Below are positions 44,594 through 53,500 of a stretch of DNA of 64,000 nt, piece by piece. Source of the stretch: Calditrichia bacterium. Its GTDB lineage: Bacteria > Calditrichota > Calditrichia > Calditrichales > J004. Position numbers and translations under genes: made by a program. The notes under the pieces are model-generated. The model saw only the letters and a program-made list of their open reading frames with translations. It did no database searches and had not been told where the DNA came from. Numbering within the stretch: the first letter of the stretch is position 1; each line of letters starts with the position of its first letter. The DNA lies in contig JACKAO010000003.1 in NCBI GenBank assembly GCA_020635035.1, positions 434,001 through 498,000 of the forward strand, read 5' to 3'.

Positions 44594-47038
44594 ATGTCAA
44601 CCGTTATGAGTTTAGAAGAGATGCAACCAGTAAAAGTTCGCTCCCTGTTAAAAAAGCTCAACAGCCGAACGGATGGCCTTACTGATCAGGAAATACAGTC
44701 AAGCCGTGAAAAGCACGGATTTAATGAAATAACCGAACACCACAAAAATCCATTCTTAAAGTTTTTGTCCTACTTCTGGGGACCGATTCCGGTCATGATT
44801 GAAGTCGCAGCAATATTATCGATACTTGTGCATCATTATACGGATTTCGGAATAATTATGACACTTCTGTTAATGAATACACTTGTCGGATTCTGGCATG
44901 ATAATAAAGCGGATAATGCCATCGAAATGCTTAAAAAAAGGCTTGCCCCAAAAGCGCGTGTAAAACGTAACAATAAATGGCAGATTTTAGAAGCGCGAGA
45001 ACTTGTTCCCGGCGATGTTATACGCTTAAGACTGGGTGATATTATTCCTGCTGATATAAAACTGATTTCCGGTGATTACCTTGAATGTGATGAATCCATG
45101 TTAACAGGGGAATCATTGCCGGTCGAAAAACATATTCTTGACACGGCTTACTCAGGCTCAGTTATAACCCGCGGCGAGATGGATGCAGTTGTAACAGAAA
45201 CAGGTCTGGATACATATTTTGGTAAAACCGCAAAATTGGTTGATCAGGGTAAAAGCAAAAGTCACTTTGAACAGGCGGTTATAAGGATCGGTAATTATTT
45301 AATCATCCTGGCTGTTGTCCTGGTTGCACTTATTTTTATGGTTGCACTTTTTCGTCATGATAACCTGATGGAAACTCTGCGTTTTGCAATGGTGCTTACG
45401 GTGGCGTCTATACCGGTGGCATTACCGGCGATTCTTACAGTTACGATGGCTATAGGTGCAATGAACCTGGCACGTAAGAAAGTTATTGTCAGCCGGCTGG
45501 CAGCAATTGAAGAACTTGCCGGGATGGATATTTTATGCTCTGATAAAACAGGTACGCTTACGCAGAATAAATTAACCGTAGGCGAAACAGTTGCTGCAAA
45601 AAATTATTCTGATGAAGAAGTTTTGTTGTATGCAGCGTTGGCATCAAGGGCTGAAGATAATGACCCCATAGATACAACGATCCTTTCTAAAACAGATAAA
45701 AATGAACACTTTCATGAGCAGTTTGAGCAGTATAAAACATCTGAGTTTAAGCCTTTCGATCCTGTTGTAAAACGAACAGAAGTAACGATTAAGAACCGCA
45801 CGACGAATCAAACCTATATAGTAAGCAAAGGCGCACCACAGGTTATTTTTAAACTGATCAATAACCGGAGTGAGACTGAAGAATTTGCTGAAAAAGTAAA
45901 TGACTATGCCCAGATGGGTTACCGCATGATCGCTGTCGCACTTCAGGAAAAAGATAAATGGCAGCTGGTCGGACTCATCCCGCTGTTCGATCCACCCCGT
46001 GAAGACAGTCGTGATACTATCAGAAATGCAACTGAAATGGGCATTCTTGTAAAAATGGTAACAGGTGATAACCAGGCTATTGCCCGTCAGATTTCTGAAA
46101 GATTAGGGCTGGGTGATTTTATTGTCAGTGGCGATCAGCTTGATAAAGTGACCAATCATAAACTGGATGAACTTGTTGAAAAAAGTGACGGATTCTCACA
46201 GGTCTTTCCCGAACATAAATTTTCGATTGTTAAAGTATTGCAGCGTTTGGGACACTTTGTCGGAATGACCGGAGACGGTGTGAATGATGCTCCGGCGCTT
46301 AAAAATGCAGATTGTGGTATTGCGGTAGATGGTGCCACAGATGCAGCTAAATCAGCAGCAAGTATTGTGCTTACATCACCAGGCTTATCTGTAATTGTAG
46401 ATGCTATAAAGGAAAGCCGCAAAATATTCCAGCGTATGAACAGTTACAGCATTTACAGGATTGCTGAAACGATAAGAGTATTGTTCTTTATAACGGTATC
46501 CATTCTTGTTTTTAATTTTTACCCGATCACTGCTCTGATGATTGTATTGCTGGCCCTGCTTAATGATGCACCGATTATGGCAATCGCTACTGATAATGTT
46601 CATTATTCACAAATGCCTGAGAAATGGAATATGCGCAAAGTGCTGGGACTGGGCACTGTTCTCGGTATTGTTGGAGTGGTATCCAGCTTTATGATTTTCT
46701 ACATAGGCCGGGAAATCCTGAATTTGCACATGGATGTATTACAGTCCTTTATTTTTCTTAAACTGGCAGTTGCCGGACACCTGACAATCTTCCTTGCACG
46801 CACACGCAAGCCTTTCTGGTCCATTAAACCTTCCGGCGGCTTATTATGGTCTGCAATTCTGACCAAAGTGGTTGCAACCTTATTTGCTGTATATGGCTGG
46901 TTTATCTCACCGATTGGCTGGCGGATGGCCGGCTATATCTGGGCGTATTCAATTGGAGCATTTTTAATAACCGATGTAATTAAAGTCTATTACTATAAAT
47001 GGTTTTTACCGGAAGAAACAGACAATATCAATTCATAA
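44594..47038 (+). CDS. P3A-type proton-exporting P-type ATPase
   Basis: 814 residues. Motifs: actuator TGES (DESMLTGESLPVEK), phosphorylation Asp317 in CSDKTGTLTQNKL, KGAP in the nucleotide domain, MTGDGVNDAPALK hinge. The TM6 segment LLALLNDAPIMAIATDNV aligns with the conserved LND of plant and fungal plasma-membrane H+-ATPases, where that Asp is the proton acceptor, so proton export is likely rather than K+, Ca2+ or heavy-metal transport. N-terminal cytoplasmic 'LKKLNSRTDGLTDQEIQSSR'. Followed at 13 bp by a HEAT protein with GGAGG. Acid or envelope stress control is suggested by the promoter box. Confidence 0.93.
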   Translation: MSTVMSLEEMQPVKVRSLLKKLNSRTDGLTDQEIQSSREKHGFNEITEHHKNPFLKFLSYFWGPIPVMIEVAAILSILVHHYTDFGIIMTLLLMNTLVGFWHDNKADNAIEMLKKRLAPKARVKRNNKWQILEARELVPGDVIRLRLGDIIPADIKLISGDYLECDESMLTGESLPVEKHILDTAYSGSVITRGEMDAVVTETGLDTYFGKTAKLVDQGKSKSHFEQAVIRIGNYLIILAVVLVALIFMVALFRHDNLMETLRFAMVLTVASIPVALPAILTVTMAIGAMNLARKKVIVSRLAAIEELAGMDILCSDKTGTLTQNKLTVGETVAAKNYSDEEVLLYAALASRAEDNDPIDTTILSKTDKNEHFHEQFEQYKTSEFKPFDPVVKRTEVTIKNRTTNQTYIVSKGAPQVIFKLINNRSETEEFAEKVNDYAQMGYRMIAVALQEKDKWQLVGLIPLFDPPREDSRDTIRNATEMGILVKMVTGDNQAIARQISERLGLGDFIVSGDQLDKVTNHKLDELVEKSDGFSQVFPEHKFSIVKVLQRLGHFVGMTGDGVNDAPALKNADCGIAVDGATDAAKSAASIVLTSPGLSVIVDAIKESRKIFQRMNSYSIYRIAETIRVLFFITVSILVFNFYPITALMIVLLALLNDAPIMAIATDNVHYSQMPEKWNMRKVLGLGTVLGIVGVVSSFMIFYIGREILNLHMDVLQSFIFLKLAVAGHLTIFLARTRKPFWSIKPSGGLLWSAILTKVVATLFAVYGWFISPIGWRMAGYIWAYSIGAFLITDVIKVYYYKWFLPEETDNINS

Positions 47039-47051
47039 AAGGAGGAAAGAA

Positions 47052-47591
47052 ATGGCACACGCTTTAAATTTTCATCATGATAGTGTTGCAAATACTATCA
47101 AAAACAACATTCATAAACTGGCTGACAAAGATGGCTTGGTTAGAGAAAAGGCACGCAAGCTGCTGGTATCGATGGGAACACCGGCAATAGATTATTTATC
47201 GGAATTTGAATCTCATCCCAAAGATATTGCACGCTGGGAAGCAGTTAAAGCTTTGGCTGATATCAATGAACCCATTGCTGCACCAATCCTTGTAAATGCG
47301 CTGGAGGATCAAAATGGCGATGTGCGCTGGCTGGCAGCCGAAGGGCTCTCTGAATTAGGGGAAGCCGGGTTAAAGTCTGTCCTTGAAGCTCTTTTAGAGT
47401 CACCGGACTCACTCCATTTACGCCGGGGTGCGCATCATGTTCTTGCAAATATGGCAAAACATTCGCCGAACAGCGAGATCCGGGAATTATTGCATATACT
47501 GGAATCTCCGGATGCGGAATTGAAAATTCTTGTTGAAGCTGAACCATATCTGGAAAAATTAACCAGTCATTCTGAAAAAATACACAGCTGA
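47052..47591 (+). CDS. HEAT-repeat protein
   Basis: 179 residues. Several ~30-residue helical repeats: 'VREKARKLLVSMGTPAIDYL', 'ARWEAVKALADINEPIAAPI', 'VRWLAAEGLSELGEAGLKSV', 'LRRGAHHVLANMAKHSPNSE'. No signal peptide, so cytoplasmic; likely a protein-protein interaction scaffold. Strong AAAGGAGG site. Linked to the H+-ATPase by a 13-bp gap, so perhaps a regulator or partner of the pump. A strong hairpin follows at 47633. Confidence 0.8.
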   Translation: MAHALNFHHDSVANTIKNNIHKLADKDGLVREKARKLLVSMGTPAIDYLSEFESHPKDIARWEAVKALADINEPIAAPILVNALEDQNGDVRWLAAEGLSELGEAGLKSVLEALLESPDSLHLRRGAHHVLANMAKHSPNSEIRELLHILESPDAELKILVEAEPYLEKLTSHSEKIHS

Positions 47592-47632
47592 CCGGTTTCT
47601 TGCATTTCATCTAACGTCAATTTCTTTCCGGG

Positions 47633-47681
47633 TAGCGGTTGGAATGTTATCTTCCCCAGCAAATTTTCCAACCGCTATTTC
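47633..47681 (+). terminator. Terminator-like hairpin after the HEAT gene
   Basis: Perfect 12-bp stem TAGCGGTTGGAA / TTCCAACCGCTA (47633-47644 and 47666-47677), loop of 21, short T run (TTT). It closes the ATPase-HEAT transcript. Confidence 0.7.
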
Positions 47682-47780
47682 TGCTAATAATCTTTATTTA
47701 TAATCATTGTCTTACTCATTTAATCTGATAACCTTATTCCTTCCTGAAATCTTTGATACTGTCATGTAATCCGGGGCTTT

Positions 47781-47810
47781 GTTTAAATTCTTGTCAAAGA
47801 ATGTTTAAAC
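47781..47810. promoter_or_regulatory. Imperfect inverted repeat upstream of degP
   Basis: GTTTAAATTCTT / AAGAATGTTTAAAC around a GTCA centre, with a 2-base asymmetry in one arm. It lies about 40 bases upstream of the CTTCAT box. Possibly an additional operator; nothing else supports it. Confidence 0.3.
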
Positions 47811-47852
47811 GCTCTTTGATAAAAAAACAATATTTTAAATTTTCTACGATCT

Positions 47853-47885
47853 CTTCATTTTTTCTTCATTTTCCCCATTTATTAT
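47853..47885 (+). promoter_or_regulatory. CTTCAT direct-repeat box and -10 element, promoter of degP
   Basis: CTTCAT at 47853-47858 and 47864-47869 (11-bp period), then 9 bases and TTATTAT at 47879-47885. Same geometry as the sites at 42087 and 44393; the -10 lies about 40 bases before the ATG. Confidence 0.7.
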
Positions 47886-47924
47886 TTCTCTGAATTTGAA
47901 AACAAACAAAATGGAGGAAGTAAA

Positions 47925-49448
47925 ATGTCAGCACAAAATTTTTGGGGATCTAAGTGGTCTTATATAGTTGGCGGGGTTATGATCGGAATTATCGTTTCAA
48001 TCGGTTTTAATATGACGTCACCCGGGCATGCTTCACAGGATGGAAATGTTATTTACCAGCCTGCATCCATGCCGCCACCAGCTGACCCGCAGGATCTGAA
48101 TGTTGCCAATCAGCTTAGTAACGCATTTGCCGCAGTTGCCAAAGATGTTAATCCGTCGGTTGTTACAATTTTTACAGAGAGCACTATAAAAATGTCCGGA
48201 CAGTCCTTTAACGGCAGCCCATTTGAACAATTTTTTGGAGATGATTTTTTCAATCATTTCTTTCAGAGACGTTCACCGCAGGGAGATATGAAACAACACG
48301 GGCTGGGAAGTGGTGTGATTGTTGACAGCGATGGAATAATCCTGACCAATAATCACGTGGTAAAGGACGCGGATGATATTAAAGTAAGATTAATGGACGG
48401 ACGTGAATTTAAAGCAGAAGTTAAAGGAACGGACAGTCAGACAGATCTAGCAGTTATATCTATTGATGCTTCTGACCTAAAACCTATAAAACTTGGTGAT
48501 TCAGATAAAGCCAGGGTAGGCGACTGGGTATTGGCAATCGGCTCACCTTTGCAACCCGAGCTTGAGCATACGGTTACGGCTGGTATTATAAGCGCTAAAG
48601 GGCGCAGTGGTGTGGGATTAAGCCAGTATGAAGATTTTATCCAGACAGATGCAGCTATAAATCCCGGAAACTCCGGTGGCGGTATGGTTAATCTGCATGG
48701 TGAACTTGTAGGAATTAATGCTGCGATCGCAACACAAAATGGCGGTTTTATGGGTATTGGTTTTGCAATTCCTGTAAATCTTGCTAAGAAAGTAATGTCA
48801 GATATTCTTGAAAAGGGTAAAGTCGTTCGCGGCTGGCTGGGTGTTTATATTCAAACAATAACACCCGAGATTGCCAAAGCTCTTAATTTAAACAGGTCCA
48901 AAGGTGTAATAGTAAGCAAAGTTCAGAAAGACAGTCCGGCTGAAAAATACGGTTTAAAGGATGAAGACGTTGTCATTAAGTTCAATGGAAAAGATGTTGC
49001 AAATTCAACAGAATTAAGCACCTGGGTTGCAGGTTCATCACCGGATGCAGAAATAACATTAACGGTGCTCAGGGACGGAGATGAAAAAGATATTAATATA
49101 AAACTCGGTGAACTTACACCGGATAAACAAAATCTTGCAGATGGCACCAGCCAATTCGATAAGGTTGGGCTGACGGTTTCGAACATAACAAATGATGTTT
49201 CAGGGAAATACCATTTGCCGGACAATGTAAAAGGCGTTGTCATAACATCGGTTAATCCAAATGGTATAGCTGCGGCAAATGGACTAAGAGAAGGCGACAT
49301 TGTTGTAAAGCTCAATAAATCAATGATTGAATCTGTGGATCAGTTCTCTGATGTTCTGAATAATGTAGACGATGGCGATATGGTCTTGTTCTTTATTCAG
49401 CGCGGACGGGCTAATTTGTATGTTGCTTTCCAGATGCCGGAAAAATAA
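47925..49448 (+). CDS. degP: DegP/HtrA-family periplasmic serine protease
   Basis: 507 residues. N-terminal TM/signal anchor (about 12-29). Trypsin-like domain with His144 (LTNNHVV), Asp174 (QTDLAVI) and Ser250 (NPGNSGGGMV), then two PDZ domains (about 300-395 and 410-505) containing 'RGWLGVYIQTITPEIAKALN' and 'VKGVVITSVNPNGIAAANGL'. Long loop SFNGSPFEQFFGDDFF matches HtrA LA loops. Degrades or refolds misfolded envelope proteins. AUG behind GGAGGAAG. Its promoter carries the same direct-repeat box as the adjacent two-component system. Confidence 0.95.
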   Translation: MSAQNFWGSKWSYIVGGVMIGIIVSIGFNMTSPGHASQDGNVIYQPASMPPPADPQDLNVANQLSNAFAAVAKDVNPSVVTIFTESTIKMSGQSFNGSPFEQFFGDDFFNHFFQRRSPQGDMKQHGLGSGVIVDSDGIILTNNHVVKDADDIKVRLMDGREFKAEVKGTDSQTDLAVISIDASDLKPIKLGDSDKARVGDWVLAIGSPLQPELEHTVTAGIISAKGRSGVGLSQYEDFIQTDAAINPGNSGGGMVNLHGELVGINAAIATQNGGFMGIGFAIPVNLAKKVMSDILEKGKVVRGWLGVYIQTITPEIAKALNLNRSKGVIVSKVQKDSPAEKYGLKDEDVVIKFNGKDVANSTELSTWVAGSSPDAEITLTVLRDGDEKDINIKLGELTPDKQNLADGTSQFDKVGLTVSNITNDVSGKYHLPDNVKGVVITSVNPNGIAAANGLREGDIVVKLNKSMIESVDQFSDVLNNVDDGDMVLFFIQRGRANLYVAFQMPEK

Positions 49449-49478
49449 ATCTTAAAGAATTTGGTTCAGAAATTATAA

Positions 49479-49507
49479 AACCGGGATTTGTATATCCCGG
49501 TTTTTTT
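49479..49507. terminator. Bidirectional intrinsic terminator after degP
   Basis: 9-bp perfect stem AACCGGGAT / ATCCCGGTT, 6-base loop, seven T on the plus strand including the stem end; the minus strand also gives TTTTATAATT after the stem, so it can end the minus-strand transporter operon too. Confidence 0.88.
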
Positions 49508-49518
49508 ATTTATAACAT

Positions 49519-49806
49519 TTAAACTTCGTCTTCAAAACCAACCGAAAACATACTACCAAGATCATGTTTTGAAAAAGTGCGGAAAGCCAGCATTGTTTCA
49601 CTGCGGATGATGCCTTCTATTTTAAGCATACGCCCGGTAACAAGGTCAGCAAGTTTTTCATTATTAATGACTCTTGCAATAGCAATCAGATCGTACGAAC
49701 CACTAACTGAGTATACTTCGGAGACACCTTTCATATCTGATAATTGCTGGGCAATTTCTTCAATTTTATTTCGTTCAACGGATAATAAAACAAATGCGGT
49801 TACCAT
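49519..49806 (-). CDS. Stand-alone Lrp/AsnC ligand-binding (RAM) domain protein
   Basis: 95 residues with no DNA-binding helix-turn-helix: MVTAFVLLSVERNKIEEIAQ, 'VSEVYSVSGSYDLIAIARV' and 'IEGIIRSETMLAFRTFSKHD' are the RAM/AsnC effector domain. Such small proteins form dimers or decamers that bind amino acids. Starts 1 base after the MscS stop, with AAGGAG in that gene's end. Third gene of the transporter operon. Confidence 0.85.
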   Translation of the reverse strand: MVTAFVLLSVERNKIEEIAQQLSDMKGVSEVYSVSGSYDLIAIARVINNEKLADLVTGRMLKIEGIIRSETMLAFRTFSKHDLGSMFSVGFEDEV

Positions 49807-49807
49807 T

Positions 49808-50530
49808 TTAAAACTCCTTTATTGCATTTTTTACATTGCTTTCAATATGTGTAAAATAATCTGGACTTAGGGCATATGCGGTGATGTTTACCCGCTGCTT
49901 ATCTCCATTGTTGATGATCTGTAATTGTGGTTCGCGGTTTAGTGAACAGCCGGTACTTAATAAAATAGCCTGGCGTATTCTGGAATACAGAATTTCTGAA
50001 GAAATGCTGTTGCTGACTTCCAGCGGAAATTCCAGTCGGTTTATTTTATCGGATGAATCGGTTTTACTATAAATGCTGCCGTTTATCCGGCTCCAGGGAA
50101 TTTTTACAACCGCCCCGTTTTCCTGTTGTACGCTCAGGCTAAGTAAACCAACCTGATTAATCTGACCACTTTGCTGGCCTATTTGTATGAACTGTCCTGC
50201 AATAAAATGATCACTAAAGCGTAAAACAATACCTGCAAATAAATCCCTGACAATGAACCAGCCTGCTGAAGCCGCAACAATAATTGCCAGACTGATTATT
50301 GCAATCATGTGATAAAAACTGTCTTTTAATACAACATTGATGCTCCAGAAAATAAATATAAACCATAAGGCTACTTCCAGCAGCGGGTAATACTCTTTGA
50401 TAGCTTTGCGTTTTAGTTTTTTTATAACCACATGCTTTACAGTTTTTAGCAGGATTGCCAGAATAACTGCAAGGATGGTTACTCCAATCAATGAGAACTC
50501 AGAAAATTCAAATTCTAAATATTCAATCAT
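49808..50530 (-). CDS. MscS-type mechanosensitive channel domain protein
   Basis: 240 residues. Three or four TM segments (about 13-30, 50-68, 72-95), then 'IVAASAGWFIVRDLFAGIVL' that matches MscS TM3 (pore helix), and the beta-domain 'HFIAGQFIQIGQQSGQINQV', 'ENGAVVKIPWSRIN'. It is shorter than E. coli MscS (286 residues). Overlaps the upstream giant transporter gene by 4 bases (ATGA). Suggests coupling of an ion symporter and an osmotic release channel. Confidence 0.85.
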   Translation of the reverse strand: MIEYLEFEFSEFSLIGVTILAVILAILLKTVKHVVIKKLKRKAIKEYYPLLEVALWFIFIFWSINVVLKDSFYHMIAIISLAIIVAASAGWFIVRDLFAGIVLRFSDHFIAGQFIQIGQQSGQINQVGLLSLSVQQENGAVVKIPWSRINGSIYSKTDSSDKINRLEFPLEVSNSISSEILYSRIRQAILLSTGCSLNREPQLQIINNGDKQRVNITAYALSPDYFTHIESNVKNAIKEF

Positions 50531-53500
50531 AAAAGGCCTGTTTCCTTAAAGTGTCTGACAAGGATTGTATGGATATAGGGATTTATACAAAAGATATCCG
50601 GTTGAGATTCAATAATTAAATTATTACGACGCAGTGAATATAAAACATTTTCAATCTTATTTTGCATTGTGCCGCTTATTTTTTCAATTCGTGATAGAGA
50701 AAGGTGCTTATGCAAAATGAATTGCTGCAGGAGTACAATCCCGTCTGTTTTAAGTTTTGAAAAAATATCTTCGGCTGTTTTATCGATTGGTTTTATGTCT
50801 AGTGTATTTTGCAGAAATCCCCGGATACTGCTGATCCAAAAATACAAAGCCTGACCGATATTACCGCCCGACAAATCAAAAAAACTGTTAAATAAACGTG
50901 CCATCCTTAGCCTGGATAAATTTTCTTCCTGGATTTCTCCTAATTTAAATTTTAAACCGCTGGATTCATGACGAAGCATTATAGCATTTTGTATATCTTC
51001 TGCATCAAAAGGCTGGCATTCGATGATTTTGATAAAGGCGTCCTGCAAGGGCATGACCCGGTTTATAAAGTTAAAACCATGCACACCGCAGTTAATGATG
51101 AAAAAGCAATTCTTGCTGTGCTGATCAATAAGTCTTTTAATCTCTTCAAGTACCGCAAAACCGTTTTCATGCCGTTCCCACCACATTTCCAGATCATGTA
51201 TAATTATAACACTGTTCGACGGGATATTCTCCAAAAGAAGAGACGCGTCACCGGAAAAAGGAACCAGCCGCTGTAACTGTGTTTTAAATGCTGCTATCTC
51301 GGCGCTGCCGCTTTCGGGCGGGAACAACTGATAAATTTTATTTTTATCGAAATGTTTACGTGCAATTGCAAAGGATAGTGTTGATTTTCCGGAGTGTCTT
51401 TCTCCCAACACCAGCAGAGCGCCATAATAACCCTGTTTATAACTGCTGACTGCCTGCGCGGCTTGCTGTTGTTCATACGCTCTTTCAAGGATAAATTCTT
51501 TGTTTAGCTGTCGTTTGCCTGTAAATAATTGTGTATAATAAAATGGTAAACGGCTGATAATATTCTGATCAGGAGTCAAAAGATGGATGCTTTCTGCAAT
51601 CTGTCCCGCAGCACTTTGATATTCTGCATCATTGCTTAATTTTTTTGCAAAAAGCACGCTTTCACTTCGCTGGTAAACAATCTTAACAAGCATATTGCGG
51701 AAGAATGCACGGCTGTCTTCAACAATTAGCCGGGCTTTACCCATGTATTTACGACTTTCCTGGCTGCGAATTGTATGCTTTAGCTCTCCGGATGCACGGC
51801 TTACCAGCAAAGGATTCATTTTTTCGAATAGTGCCGAAATACTTTTCTGGAAATCGGTTTTAGTCTTTTCCTGGAGATTTTCAAGAAAAGAGATTCGTTC
51901 TTTAAGGCGCTCAATACCGCTTAAAACAGCGCTTTCAAATGATTCCTGCGACAGTTCATTCTGTTCATCCTGGAAGGAAAAATTGTAATTAATAAAGCGG
52001 ATAACTTCCCGGGAAATTTCATTGGTTTTTTCCAGTTCGCTGCTCACATGGCTGATTGACTGTTGAAGCGGTTCGATCAATTCTGTTTCTGTAAGAAATT
52101 CCATATATCGACGCAGGTTAACAGAAACCGTTGTTACATCAGAGAACTGATCCTGCCCGATTTTTTGGAAAGATTCTTCAGACATTACATCAATCTCATC
52201 CGGCAAATCCTGAATCGCATTTTGAATGTCTTTGTGCAAATTACTCAGAAGTGCACGGTATTCCCGGTTAATATCAATGTTTTGTGGTAAAATCAACTTT
52301 CCGGGTTCGGCAGGTTTAATAGCCTGTAAATCCTTGAGTAACTCCTGCAGGCGGGTTTTAAAATTGCTGTCTATACCGATCATGACATCCGTCTGCATTC
52401 TTCCTGTAATCGTTCCAATCCTGTCAGCGATGCCTTTTAACAGAATATCTTCAACAAGGAAGTTGCTGATAAGCTGCTGATTTCTTTCCCAGTATTCGAT
52501 ACTTTCATTAACTTTTTCAAAAAGCGCCGGTTGTTTTTGGCCTATTTTAATTTTCCTGCGCAGTTTCCTGTCTTTGGGCGTACTCTCAAGATCGCGGGAA
52601 ACAGATTGCAGGGCGTGGTGCAATGCCTCGTAAAGATCATTGAGCATAGTCTGTGATTTTGTTATACCTGCAGATTTTATTTCATCTATCCGCTGCAAAA
52701 TTTTCACTTTTTCAGCTTCAAAAACTTTATCGCTAAAACTATCTTTCCTTATGGCACTGGCCCATGCCTGCATCGCATCATTTGTATTGTTGAAGAGTTT
52801 TTGTATTTCTGAATTTAACTGATAGCTGCTGATTCCAAATTCTTTCAGGTATTCGTAAATACCCTTCCGCTCCAGTACACGGCGGTTGTAATTGAAGATA
52901 TCATGTAGTCGTATTTTTCGCTTTTGCGGTTTATTACGTTTAAAAAGCCGCATAAAAACAGGCTGTTTTGCAGTATCGTTTTTTCTTTCATAGAATACAT
53001 TCAATTCTGCAGGAATTTCTTTTTGAATATCTTCAAGCTTGTTTAAAAGATCTTCCGTTCCGCTCTGTAAAATATCTTTCTGATCCGGAATCATTGTGGT
53101 TTTATAATTCTGGATTAATTTTTTCAGGTTAAATAAAAAAGTGCTTTGAATGTGGGCAATCGCTCTGATCCCGCGGTGAGTCTCTTTTATTTCAAGAATT
53201 TCTTCTGTTTCGCTTATACTTTTTATAATAAGCTTTTCAATATTTTCAAGAAGTTTCTCGTTGTAGTTTTGCAGGGACTGCAGGCAGTTGTTCTGATAGC
53301 CGGAGAACTCTTTTTCTATGGATTCGCTTATTTGTTTAAAACGTGCTGCTAATACATCATGGGCAGGTAATTCTAAAGGGGGCAGCTCTATAGCTTGCCT
53401 TGTGTTCAGCTTTTCCGATTTTATAGCAGGGGATGCACTTGTGCGTTCGATGCCGATAAAAATTGGTTTAAAAAAGGAAGATGCGCGAATTAAGAGAACA

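Larger units (their letters stand above)
47592..47924. other. Intergenic region between HEAT and degP genes
   Basis: 333 bp with no supportable ORF. Contains the terminator hairpin at 47633-47677, a second hairpin at 47781-47810, and the degP promoter box at 47853-47885. Confidence 0.6.

Noticed and set aside
47592..47640. Riboswitch-like structure after the HEAT gene
   Set aside because: Only a simple terminator hairpin is present; no conserved aptamer core.
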